DNA of 64,000 bases from DMER64 sp964554535 (GTDB lineage Bacteria > Bacteroidota > Bacteroidia > Bacteroidales > UBA932): contig CAZKPB010000004.1 in assembly GCA_964554535.1 (NCBI GenBank), positions 52,402-116,401 on the forward strand, in the 5' to 3' direction. Shown one piece after another: positions 17,194 to 25,951 of the stretch. Made by a program: the position numbers and the translations under genes. The first letter of the stretch is position 1; each line of letters begins with the position of its first letter. Below the pieces are notes generated by a model that saw nothing but the letters and a program-made list of their open reading frames with translations, searched no databases and was not told the DNA's origin.

Positions 17194-18729
17194 TTAATTA
17201 GCCTGATGCTTTACATAGAACGCATTGCCTACCTGAGGTGTTCCCTTGTAGGCGGTTCTTTGTCCCACAATGGTAATCAGATCACCCGCCTTCAGGCCGG
17301 TAGCTGCAACCAGGTTCTGGAAATTTTTCTTGGCACCGCCCCAACCGGAGAGCAGGCCGTAAACGTAAACTTCCACACCATCCTGCGAAATATTGAAATT
17401 GCCGTACATATCGGTGGCGGAGAAACTACCTACAGTGCCTTCCAGGCGGTAGTATGCCGTACCGGTTTCAGCCGCAAGGAAATCAGCCACAGACACCGGG
17501 GTAACGGAAATATGGTTTTCAATGACGGCGTTCTTGCCCTGGGCCGTTCCCTTATAGGAGGCATGCGGGGTAACCAGGGTGACAATATCACCTTCCTTGA
17601 TGCCCATATTGTTCCACTGGCCCGCTTTTCCGTCGGCATCCAGCACACCGTAAATGTATACTTCACCCGTGGCGTCCTTGATGTAGATATTGCCGTATTT
17701 GTTGCCCGTGTCCTTGCTGATAATGCCCGACAGGCGGTATTGGGTCAAACCGTCCGGAGCCGCAATGAACTCGGCAATAGTGACATTGATGATGGCGCCT
17801 TTCTGAGTAAAGTTGTAAGTCACGGTAGAAGTGGAAGAGGTGAAGGATACCGAACCGGTTCTGTCGCCACCATCGTTGGCCTTCAGAGCCAGGGTGACGA
17901 TAGCCGTATCGGCGGGATTGGGCTGGGTTTTGCTTACCACACCCGGTTTGTTCTTCACTTCATAAATGGATACCCATGAGCGGTAGGCTTCCGGAACAGA
18001 GGGGAACAGTCCGTCGCCCTTGTAGGCCACCTTCACGTCAAACGTGCCGTTTTCCTTGGGAAGGGTTTGTGCCTGAGAAATGACCTTTACCAAAGATTTG
18101 GTAATGTTCAATATGGTAACGTCCACCAGTTCTACGGTTGCCCCGTAAGTGGTTTTGGGACCTTCAATGGTAACGACGTCCCCTACTTCAAGTCCCCAAC
18201 TGGCAAATTTTTTAGTTGCCCCGTTGGCGTCCAATGTCCCGTATATATATATTTCACCGGTGGCATCTTTCAAATACCAGTTTCCGTATTCGGTGTTTAC
18301 AATAGAAGTAACGGTGCCCGATACACGGTAGGTCTTGCCGTCGGGACCGGCAATCACCTGGGCGCAGGTAGCCGAGGCGGCTTCCATGGAACCCTGGCGC
18401 ACCTTTAAGAACTGGGTCCGGATACCGGCTGCAATTTTGAGGTCAGCTTCACGGCCTCCGGAAACACTCTGGGCCGAGAAATTCAATTTGGTAACTCCGG
18501 CTCCACCGGCCATTTGGTCAATGGAAAGCCAGGAAGGAACGGCACTCTGATCAAAAGTCCAGGCCTCCGTTGCCGTAATGGTAAGTTCTGCAGAACCACC
18601 GCCTTCCGGAATGGAAAGATAGGTCTTGGAAAGCTGGATGTTGTCAAGAGATGTGGCTACTTCATCCTCGCACCCGCTGAAGACAAAGGCCGAGGCTACT
18701 AATGCTAAAAATAAGTATTTAAGTTTCAT
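17194..18729 (-). CDS. BACON-domain lipoprotein with three OB-fold-like repeats
   Basis: A 511-residue predicted surface lipoprotein. Lipobox FSGC (Cys20) is followed by acidic E-D-E, like the Bacteroidota surface export signal. A BACON domain covers about 30-105. Three homologous modules follow at about 115-205, 315-400 and 405-511; each has YR(V/L)(S/E)G, a YGN...DGxE(I/V)Y(I/V)YG core and GD(V/L/I)(V/I)T(I/L), a pattern like OB-fold domains of secreted nucleases. A second BACON-like module lies between repeats one and two. It is third in the operon after the nuclease and TonB receptor 2. Nucleic-acid or oligonucleotide capture is my inference. Confidence 0.72.
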   Translation of the reverse strand: MKLKYLFLALVASAFVFSGCEDEVATSLDNIQLSKTYLSIPEGGGSAELTITATEAWTFDQSAVPSWLSIDQMAGGAGVTKLNFSAQSVSGGREADLKIAAGIRTQFLKVRQGSMEAASATCAQVIAGPDGKTYRVSGTVTSIVNTEYGNWYLKDATGEIYIYGTLDANGATKKFASWGLEVGDVVTIEGPKTTYGATVELVDVTILNITKSLVKVISQAQTLPKENGTFDVKVAYKGDGLFPSVPEAYRSWVSIYEVKNKPGVVSKTQPNPADTAIVTLALKANDGGDRTGSVSFTSSTSTVTYNFTQKGAIINVTIAEFIAAPDGLTQYRLSGIISKDTGNKYGNIYIKDATGEVYIYGVLDADGKAGQWNNMGIKEGDIVTLVTPHASYKGTAQGKNAVIENHISVTPVSVADFLAAETGTAYYRLEGTVGSFSATDMYGNFNISQDGVEVYVYGLLSGWGGAKKNFQNLVAATGLKAGDLITIVGQRTAYKGTPQVGNAFYVKHQAN

Positions 18730-18745
18730 AATATCCACAAGTAAT

Positions 18746-21700
18746 CTAGTTAAACATATATCTAAGTCCCACGGAAATGTACCAGCACTGGCCTATGGCC
18801 GTATAGGGTACAAAAGTCTGAGTGGAAGCGCTGACGGCAGACGGGGCCGAGAATACGGGATAGCCCTGTGCGTCGGTGTTTTCATATTTCAGAATGCGGC
18901 CTTCGTTCAATCTGGGATTCATATACTTGCTCACACCCCAGGATGAATTGAACAGGTTCAACAGGTTCTTGAGGTCCAGGCTGAGCTGAAGTTTGTTTTC
19001 ACTCTTGCCGGCCATTACCTTGAAGTCGTGTTTATAGCTGAAGTCCACGCGATGTACCCAGGGAGAGTAAACGCTGTAACCTTCGGCGTATTCGCCCTGA
19101 TGTTTGCTCAGGTATTTGTCGTTATGTACATAATCCATAAAGCGGGCCTTATCGTCGGTAGAAACAAAACGGAATTCGTTCTGGGCCACCTGGTCGTCGG
19201 TAGGAATGTAAATGGCGTCGTAATTGTAACCGTCGCCGTTCATATCACTGGCCAGCATATAGGAATAATTGTAGCCGCCTCTCCAGGTTTCATAGACAAA
19301 ACTGAAGTGATTGCCCGATTTGTCGCTGTGGGTGAGCGAAGCCACAAATCTGTCGGGAGTCACGTACTGTGAGTTGTGCAAGGTAATGTTGTTGGGGCCT
19401 TCCGAGGTGGGTACATAGGTGAAAGCACTTTCCGCAGCGGAGCCGGGCATACCGGTGATTTCCTTGGAAGCGGTATGGGTGTAGGCAGCCATAAATGCAA
19501 GGCCGTCAATGGGACGCATGTTCAAAGACACACTGGCAGAATAGCCATAGCCCTTGTTGGTGTTTTGCAGGACAAACGCCTTGGTGGCGGTCCGGAAGCC
19601 TGCGGGGTAGATAGAACGGCTGTCGGCCCCGTTCCATTTGGCGAATCCTGCGGAAGGCATCATACTCCAGTCAGAGATGGATACCCCGTTGACCGTCTTG
19701 TTGAAAATACCTTCTGCAGACAGCGTGAAGGGGAAAGAAGTGGGGAAGTTGTAGTCAAACGCCAGAGAGGTTTTCCATACTTGGGGCATCTTGAATTTGG
19801 GATCCACGGCCGATATGGAGGACGGAACGGTTCCGTCACTGGGAGAAATGGTCTGGGGATAGCCCAGTGAAATCAGTTTGTCCAGCAGAGCCTGTGTGGT
19901 GGCTTTACCTTCCGAGTTGGTAACCAGCCCGCCGGCAAAGTTATCCATTCCACCCGGTATGCCCAGCTTGGACAAGTTTTTGGCATTCAACTGTGCCTGG
20001 TACTGAACCATACCCGAGTTGGTGGGCATATTGGTGAAGAATACCAGAGGCAGACGGCCTGAGAACAAACCGGTACCGCCACGCAGGGTAAAGCTTCTGT
20101 TGTTGAATACGTCCCAGTTGAAACCTACGCGGGGAGAGAAGCTCAAACCCGTGGAAGGCCATTTGCCGGTATCAATGTTGCGCTGGTTACCTTCCTTGTC
20201 GTAATAATTGATGGCCAAAATGGCGTTGTTGGTCATAAGGTCGCTATTATCAAAGAACAAACCGTCCATGCGAACCCCGTAAGTCAATTTGAAGTTGTCA
20301 GTGACACTCCATTCATCCTGGGCATACACACCCGCCTTATGGAACTGCACACGAGCCGCCGGGTCAGTTTCCCCGTCGTACCCGTAGGTAAGACATACCA
20401 CCTCCGGAGTGGCTCCGTTGAGGAAATCATCCACGCTGTTGTAGCGGTAATAACCGGTACCGTTACGCATATAGGCGTTGTCGGCCATCTGGTATTCATA
20501 ATTCAGACCCATGGTAATCTTATGGTTACCGTTGTAGTAGATAAGGTCATCCTTGACATTGGCTACCGTATTGTGAACGGCATTGTTCCAGGTGAACAAT
20601 TCGTAACCCAAAGCCATATACTGGGTATTGGTGTTGGTGCCGTCCATAATATCTATGAAGGGGAATTCGGCCGAGTTGGTGCCGCGCACGTCATCCAGTT
20701 TGGAGAACGTGGCCAGGAACTGGTTGGAAAGGTTGTCGGTAATACGGCTGTTCAAGTCCAGGGATACGGAATGAACCAGATTGTTCATTGAATACATGGA
20801 GTTGGCAAAGGACATGGAGTACAGAGAAGTACGTCCGTAAGCCGAACGGGTACCGCCGTCCATGGAAGAAGCGTTGGGCGCCAACCAGGAATTGTTGCTG
20901 GTATAGTTGTAACGCAACGCCAGTTTGTGATTGTTGCTGATGTTCCAGTCCAAACGGGCCAAAATCTTCAAATTGTCTTTGTCAGCAGGGAAATCGGTAT
21001 AAGAACCGGTGTCGTAGCCATATTCGCTGGAGGCAAAACTCTTTACCCTTTCCATATCCGCCACGGAAGCGTAGGACAGGTACTTGTTGGAATCACCCAC
21101 CCCGTTCTCGGAAGCCCTCCAGCGGACGGCTACGGAAGGAGTCTGGGAGTACTCGGCATTTACAAAGAAAAAGAGTTTGTTCTTTACAATGGGACCACCC
21201 AGGGTGAAACCGTAGGTAGTGTTGCGGTCGCGGTCGCGGGCACCTGCAATTTCGGTTCCGGCTACCGTGTTGCCGCGCATGTTTTCATTGAGGTGGTAAG
21301 CATAGGCCGACCCCTTGAAGGTGTTGGTACCGGATTTGGTAATGGCGTTCACCCCACCCCCGATAAAGTCGGTCTGGCGTACGTCAAAGGGAGAAATCAC
21401 CACCTGAAGTTCTTCAATGGCGTCAATGGAGATAGGATTACCTCCACCCGGGAGACCGTCGCTAAGACCAAAGTTGTTGTTGAAGTTGGCTCCGTCCACC
21501 GTGAAGTTGGCGGTACGCCCGTCAGCTCCGGCAAATGTCATTCCGTTACCGCCGTAAGGAGAAAGACGGGTAACATCGGTGATGCTTCTGCTGATGGTAG
21601 GCAGATCCTGAATGTTTTCATTAGAGATGTTGCTGGCAGCTCCGAATTTCACTCCCGTAAAAGCGGAAGTGGCGGAAGCCACAATCACCACGTCCTCCAG

Positions 21701-22048
21701 TATCACGGCCTCTTCCTGCAATTTGGTGCTGACGTTGTACACTTCGCCCAACTGAAGGGTAATATCGGTGAAGGTCATGGTATGGTAACCCATATATGAA
21801 ACTTCAACCTTGTAAGGACCGCCGGGACGCATACCGGAAATGGAATAACGTCCGTCGTTGTTAGTGGTGGCCGCATAAACGGTTCCGGACGGTACGTGGG
21901 TGGCTACCACAGTAACACCTACTGCAGGCGCATCCGTCTGGTCCGTTACCTTTCCACCAAGTGCCGAGGTGGTAATCTGCGCATAAGCGCCCACACTCAG
22001 AAACAGTAACGCTACAAAAGCGAGAAAACATTGAATTGTTTTTTTCAT
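18746..22048 (-). CDS. Oar-like TonB-dependent receptor 2
   Basis: A 1100-residue paralogue of the receptor at 13864, with the same order: signal peptide ending AYA|Q, carboxypeptidase-regulatory-like domain (NDGRYSISGMRPGGPYKV), plug with GMTFAGADGRTANFTVDG and GGVNAITKSGTN, and a long barrel ending ISVGLRYMFN. It lies between a secreted nuclease (59 bases upstream) and the OB-fold lipoprotein (16 bases downstream) in one minus-strand operon. It is probably the import channel for products of that nuclease (inference). Confidence 0.88.
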   Translation of the reverse strand: MKKTIQCFLAFVALLFLSVGAYAQITTSALGGKVTDQTDAPAVGVTVVATHVPSGTVYAATTNNDGRYSISGMRPGGPYKVEVSYMGYHTMTFTDITLQLGEVYNVSTKLQEEAVILEDVVIVASATSAFTGVKFGAASNISNENIQDLPTISRSITDVTRLSPYGGNGMTFAGADGRTANFTVDGANFNNNFGLSDGLPGGGNPISIDAIEELQVVISPFDVRQTDFIGGGVNAITKSGTNTFKGSAYAYHLNENMRGNTVAGTEIAGARDRDRNTTYGFTLGGPIVKNKLFFFVNAEYSQTPSVAVRWRASENGVGDSNKYLSYASVADMERVKSFASSEYGYDTGSYTDFPADKDNLKILARLDWNISNNHKLALRYNYTSNNSWLAPNASSMDGGTRSAYGRTSLYSMSFANSMYSMNNLVHSVSLDLNSRITDNLSNQFLATFSKLDDVRGTNSAEFPFIDIMDGTNTNTQYMALGYELFTWNNAVHNTVANVKDDLIYYNGNHKITMGLNYEYQMADNAYMRNGTGYYRYNSVDDFLNGATPEVVCLTYGYDGETDPAARVQFHKAGVYAQDEWSVTDNFKLTYGVRMDGLFFDNSDLMTNNAILAINYYDKEGNQRNIDTGKWPSTGLSFSPRVGFNWDVFNNRSFTLRGGTGLFSGRLPLVFFTNMPTNSGMVQYQAQLNAKNLSKLGIPGGMDNFAGGLVTNSEGKATTQALLDKLISLGYPQTISPSDGTVPSSISAVDPKFKMPQVWKTSLAFDYNFPTSFPFTLSAEGIFNKTVNGVSISDWSMMPSAGFAKWNGADSRSIYPAGFRTATKAFVLQNTNKGYGYSASVSLNMRPIDGLAFMAAYTHTASKEITGMPGSAAESAFTYVPTSEGPNNITLHNSQYVTPDRFVASLTHSDKSGNHFSFVYETWRGGYNYSYMLASDMNGDGYNYDAIYIPTDDQVAQNEFRFVSTDDKARFMDYVHNDKYLSKHQGEYAEGYSVYSPWVHRVDFSYKHDFKVMAGKSENKLQLSLDLKNLLNLFNSSWGVSKYMNPRLNEGRILKYENTDAQGYPVFSAPSAVSASTQTFVPYTAIGQCWYISVGLRYMFN

Positions 22049-22107
22049 AAATAATTATTTAGGTAATATATACTTAAGATTATAGTGTTATTTATCAAAA
22101 TATTACA

Positions 22108-24186
22108 TTAAAAACCCCAATCCCCGGGCACTATGGCGCCCTCCACGGCTATTTCAATCTCATCGGGCAGGTTGTGGAAAAAGTCAATCCCGGTATACGC
22201 TTCCATCTGGTCAATGGACAACGCATCGGACAGGGCAATGGTTTCCTGACTGTAATCCTGGTTCTTGTAACGGAAAGCGATTGCCGAGTATCCACTGTTT
22301 TCCGTGTTGCCGGTCTTGTATTTCAACAACGCCTTGTAGTACATTTTGGGAACGGCCACCTGGTCACCGTTGTTGTCGCTGATATATTCCACCGTCTTGT
22401 CTTCCGGGGTCTGAATCAGGGCGCCGGTCACCACATACAGGGTATCACAGGCCTGCGCCCAATTCCGGACATTTATTTCCAGATTGGACCACAGGTTCTG
22501 GTTGAGCGAGGCGTTCTGTGCCGTAATGTTGGTAAAATAGAAAGTAGCCGCATTAGTCGCCAGAGAAGAAAGCCGGTCGGCCGAGGGCAACTGATGCCCG
22601 CGGTCGTAAGTGGCACCGCCAAACGAATAAAACAGTGACGGTTGGTAACGTTTGGGCACTTTGGGATTGTAAGCCCATTCGTCACTCCGGCCCCCGCCGC
22701 CCATAATGTTTGTGTACAGCGGATAGGCCACCCAGGCTGACAAACGGTTGGCCGAGTCATACCAGAACGAATAATTGCGGACCCCGACACCTCTTACGGT
22801 AGTCATATGAGACACATAGGCAAAGCCCTCAGCAGGCGTTATCGCAGGCAGTTCCAACCAAGAGCATACCACGTCGGAAACCAACGCTTCATAAGGACTC
22901 TGCGTGATATGCATAATCAGCGTCTTCCCGGCAATGGCCTCATCTGTGGTGGTAAAAACCAGGTCGGCATTGCGGGGTGTTGCCGAAGAAGGATTTTGGG
23001 TATAAGTAACCGTTACCGCATCGGTTCCGCTTCCGCGGGCAGGTGAAACGGCAAAATTCACAGGATCGGATGATGTGACACTCCAGTCCACGTTGGTGGC
23101 AAGAGATACGGAAAACGCACCCGCTTCTCCGGACAACTCCTTCTGAGCCGTATGCAGGGCAAAGGTGGGTTCCGTATAGAAGCGTTCCCCGTCAAGGCCC
23201 TCCACATCCGTGACATACGCCAGCGAAATCTGGTAACGATCCTTGAATACGCCGGCAATCCCCTTAAGTACCCCGCATCCCCGGGGAACATTCACGTTTT
23301 TAAAAGAGGAATACTTGGAAGAGAAAATATCAAAGGTTTCTCCGGTTTGAGCCATCATTCCTATAGACGTGTGCTCGGAGTTCATTACAAAAGTATTGTT
23401 CAAATCTTCGTCAATGACCTGTACGGAGGGAATGGCCACATACATGGATTCATAAGCCCCGGAAAGCAGTTGCGCAGCGGTGATTTCTTTGGCCGTCAGG
23501 GTTTCCGTACCAATCTTGTGGATATGTTCCGTGGGAATACCGTTTACTTGCAGCGGCCCGTTGCTGTATACGGACAACGTCTGTCCCTGCAACAAGATTT
23601 CCACTTTATCTCCCTGAAGAAAAGCGGTATTGTTTTCCGCACAGTAGAGCTGTATGCCGGCCGTGGCGTCGCTGACTACAACAGCCTTCATGGAAGTGGC
23701 ATTATTCAACCCGCCATTGTCGGTGTGCAGGTAATTGCTGATTACCGTGGCCTGCACCACCACTTTGTCCGTAATCTTCACATCCACACCCTTATAAAGG
23801 GCACGCACCTGCGACAAAGACCAGACAGTTGCTTTTTGTTCCTTCTGGGCCACCGCTATACCGACCTGTTTGTCGGCGGCATAAACGGTTACCGTCGCGG
23901 TACGGTCCGCTCCCGTATTGGCCGCCGCCACCAGGGTAATACTGCCGTTGCCGTTGCCCTGCTTAGGAGAAACCGCAAGCCAGTCACTTCCTTCCGCCAC
24001 CGAAATGGTCCAACTGTCATTACAAGTAATGGCTATGGTCTGCTGCACCGCCTCACTCTCAAAAGTAAGTTGGGGCTTGTCAACGGAGAGAATGACGGTT
24101 TTAGGCGGATCTTCCTGGCCGCCGCACGCAACAACTAGAAACAAAGCGACTGCTATACTGGCGGTTATGGATAGAAAATGTCTCAT
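22108..24186 (-). CDS. BACON/DUF5689-like lipoprotein with DNA/RNA non-specific endonuclease domain
   Basis: A secreted, lipid-anchored sugar-non-specific nuclease of the beta-beta-alpha-metal (NUC1) family, 692 residues. Lipobox VVAC gives Cys21. Domain order: BACON about 30-115; DUF5689-like region with an OB-like part about 120-335; second BACON about 340-430; nuclease about 440-692. The catalytic motif is YDRGHQLPSADR near residue 527, followed by the metal-ligand Asn region FTNITAQNASLNQN. It is first gene of the operon with TonB receptor 2 and the OB lipoprotein. Nuclease family is clear; a nutrient-scavenging role is inference, and a defence or biofilm role is possible. Confidence 0.82.
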   Translation of the reverse strand: MRHFLSITASIAVALFLVVACGGQEDPPKTVILSVDKPQLTFESEAVQQTIAITCNDSWTISVAEGSDWLAVSPKQGNGNGSITLVAAANTGADRTATVTVYAADKQVGIAVAQKEQKATVWSLSQVRALYKGVDVKITDKVVVQATVISNYLHTDNGGLNNATSMKAVVVSDATAGIQLYCAENNTAFLQGDKVEILLQGQTLSVYSNGPLQVNGIPTEHIHKIGTETLTAKEITAAQLLSGAYESMYVAIPSVQVIDEDLNNTFVMNSEHTSIGMMAQTGETFDIFSSKYSSFKNVNVPRGCGVLKGIAGVFKDRYQISLAYVTDVEGLDGERFYTEPTFALHTAQKELSGEAGAFSVSLATNVDWSVTSSDPVNFAVSPARGSGTDAVTVTYTQNPSSATPRNADLVFTTTDEAIAGKTLIMHITQSPYEALVSDVVCSWLELPAITPAEGFAYVSHMTTVRGVGVRNYSFWYDSANRLSAWVAYPLYTNIMGGGGRSDEWAYNPKVPKRYQPSLFYSFGGATYDRGHQLPSADRLSSLATNAATFYFTNITAQNASLNQNLWSNLEINVRNWAQACDTLYVVTGALIQTPEDKTVEYISDNNGDQVAVPKMYYKALLKYKTGNTENSGYSAIAFRYKNQDYSQETIALSDALSIDQMEAYTGIDFFHNLPDEIEIAVEGAIVPGDWGF

Positions 24187-24248
24187 TAATTTAATGCGAT
24201 ATTGAATTTGTAAAAATACTAATAATATTCAGATTATAAAAGAATGAT

Positions 24249-24256
24249 TATCTTTG
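24249..24256 (+). promoter_or_regulatory. -7 element for metK
   Basis: TATCTTTG matches TAnnTTTG. It predicts a start near 24260, so the riboswitch candidate at 24275 lies fully inside the short leader. Confidence 0.55.
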
Positions 24257-24274
24257 CACCCGAATTACATTCTT

Positions 24275-24317
24275 GTGGACAGATTTGCCTGCTTGCAACC
24301 ACTTAAAAAATGCTAAA
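24275..24317 (+). promoter_or_regulatory. Candidate SAM-II (SAM-alpha) riboswitch upstream of metK
   Basis: P1 is GTGG (24275-24278) with CCAC (24299-24302). Between them lie GATTTG (24282-24287), CC and CTTGCA (24292-24297), and after P1 comes an A-rich stretch ending in TGCTAAA, matching the SAM-II order GAUUU-CC-UUGCA-P1'-UAAA-GCUAAAA as I know it. ATTT/AAAT and GCA/TGC can form the pseudoknot. The 3' conserved GCTAAA abuts the metK ATG, so ligand binding would hide the start region. Recognised by eye only. Confidence 0.72.
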
Positions 24318-25532
24318 ATGAGAACACTTTTCTCCTCTGAATCAGTGTCCGAGGGACACCCCGACAAGGTAGCCGACCAGATTGCGGATGCCATCCTTGA
24401 TGAATTTCTAAAACAAGATCCCGACTCAAAAGTCGCCTGCGAAATCTTTGTATGCACCGGCCTGGTGGTCATTGGCGGCGAAGTCCGCTCCAATGCCTAC
24501 GTAGATGTGCAACAGGTGGCCCGCAACGTCATCAACGAGATAGGATACAATAAATTCGAATACAAGTTTGACGGCGAGTCTTGCGGCATCATCTCCACCA
24601 TTCACGAACAATCCCCCGACATCAACCGGGGTGTGGAACGTGAAGACCCGGAAAACCAGGGGGCCGGAGACCAGGGTATGATGTTTGGTTACGCCTGTAC
24701 GGAAACCAAAGAACTGATGCCTCTACCTGTCACGTTGGCGCATCTGACCCTGACCCAATTGACCGCCATTCGCAAGGAAGGACGCCAGATGACCTACCTG
24801 CGTCCCGATTCCAAGTGCCAGTATACGATAGAATACGACGAGCACAAGAAAGCCTGCCGCATCCACACCATTGTGGTATCCACCCAGCACGACCCCTTTG
24901 ACAGCGATGCCCAAATGCAGGAACGCATCACGGCCGATGTACGCCATATTTTGTTGCCCAGAGTCATGGAGCAACTGGAACCCAATATAAAAGCCCTGTT
25001 TGATGACCAACTGATCCTGATGGTCAACCCCACCGGCAAATTTGTCATTGGCGGCCCTCACGGAGACACCGGCCTTACGGGCCGCAAAATCATTGTGGAT
25101 ACGTATGGAGGCCGAGGCGCCCACGGCGGCGGAGCCTTCTCCGGCAAAGACCCCAGCAAGGTGGACCGTTCTGCCTGCTATGCCGCCCGCCACATAGCCA
25201 AAAACATTGTGGCCGCAGGAGTGGCTGATGAAGTGCTGGTGCAATTGGCCTACGCCATTGGCGTGGCCCAACCGGTCAGTGTCTATGTAAACACGTGCGG
25301 CACCTCGCATTCCCCGCTCTCGGACGCGGAAATATCGGCCATTGTGGCCTCCGTATTTGACTTGCGTCCTGCCAAAATCATTGAGGAACTACGCCTTAAA
25401 CACCCTATTTACCGCGCCACCTCAAATTACGGACATTTTGGCCACGCCCCCTACACCAAGGACGGCATAGAATATTTTGCCTGGGAAAAGACGGATTACA
25501 CGGACATTCTCAAAGCCCGTCTGCTCAAATAA
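24318..25532 (+). CDS. metK: S-adenosylmethionine synthetase
   Basis: Makes SAM from methionine and ATP. The 404-residue protein starts MRTLFSSESVSEGHPDK at 24318, the position set by the family start and by the riboswitch 3' end; the in-frame ATG at 24273 lies before the leader element. GAGDQGMMFGYA, GGPHGDTGLTGRK and GGGAFSGKDPSKVDRS cover the methionine, ATP and metal sites. It is monocistronic and convergent with the lipoprotein gene nine bases away. Feedback by SAM through the leader is likely. Confidence 0.96.
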   Translation: MRTLFSSESVSEGHPDKVADQIADAILDEFLKQDPDSKVACEIFVCTGLVVIGGEVRSNAYVDVQQVARNVINEIGYNKFEYKFDGESCGIISTIHEQSPDINRGVEREDPENQGAGDQGMMFGYACTETKELMPLPVTLAHLTLTQLTAIRKEGRQMTYLRPDSKCQYTIEYDEHKKACRIHTIVVSTQHDPFDSDAQMQERITADVRHILLPRVMEQLEPNIKALFDDQLILMVNPTGKFVIGGPHGDTGLTGRKIIVDTYGGRGAHGGGAFSGKDPSKVDRSACYAARHIAKNIVAAGVADEVLVQLAYAIGVAQPVSVYVNTCGTSHSPLSDAEISAIVASVFDLRPAKIIEELRLKHPIYRATSNYGHFGHAPYTKDGIEYFAWEKTDYTDILKARLLK

Positions 25533-25541
25533 TCTGCCGGA

Positions 25542-25934
25542 CTAATCCGCGGCAAACACCACCCACTTTTTCCCTTCTTTGCGCAGCTGCATGGTTTGAT
25601 TCGTGGCTTCGCGGGAGGGAAACTGCAGGGTATAATGAAGCGTTACGGTATCGGACGTTGCGGCAGCCGCGTCAATGGGGTCAATGGTATATTGGGCTCG
25701 GCCCATATAATCCAGCAGACGGTTTTTTTCTTCATCATTCAATCCGTCCAATAACTCACTGGATGAATCTATATATTTGAGCACATTGCCTGTCGCCACA
25801 GCCCGGGCGCTCTGATAGTCACCCGTATACATACCCTTGAGGTAGGTCTGTGCCGTCTGCATACATTGATCTTCCTTACTGCCGCAGGAGAGCAGCAACA
25901 TCAAGGCCACAAGGGCCATACACAATTGTTTCAT
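25542..25934 (-). CDS. Small DUF4878-like lipoprotein
   Basis: A 130-residue lipoprotein (lipobox LLSC, Cys17). The mature part (QTYLKGMYTGDYQSARAVAT, then a beta-rich tail ending KEGKKWVVF) looks like the NTF2-like DUF4878 fold common in Bacteroidales. No catalytic residues can be recognised and the function is unknown. It lies 17 bases after mutS2, probably cotranscribed as the last gene of the comF-cdaA-mutS2 run. Confidence 0.7.
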   Translation of the reverse strand: MKQLCMALVALMLLLSCGSKEDQCMQTAQTYLKGMYTGDYQSARAVATGNVLKYIDSSSELLDGLNDEEKNRLLDYMGRAQYTIDPIDAAAATSDTVTLHYTLQFPSREATNQTMQLRKEGKKWVVFAAD

Positions 25935-25951
25935 ATTCTTTGTTTTTTAAG

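Noticed and set aside
13864..22048. Classing the TonB receptors as a SusC/SusD polysaccharide utilisation locus
   Set aside because: There is no SusD-like gene, no adjacent glycoside hydrolase, and the receptors have Oar-type features.
22049..22107. Promoter in the 59-base gap before TonB receptor 2
   Set aside because: No TAnnTTTG match on the minus strand; the gap looks like simple operon spacing.
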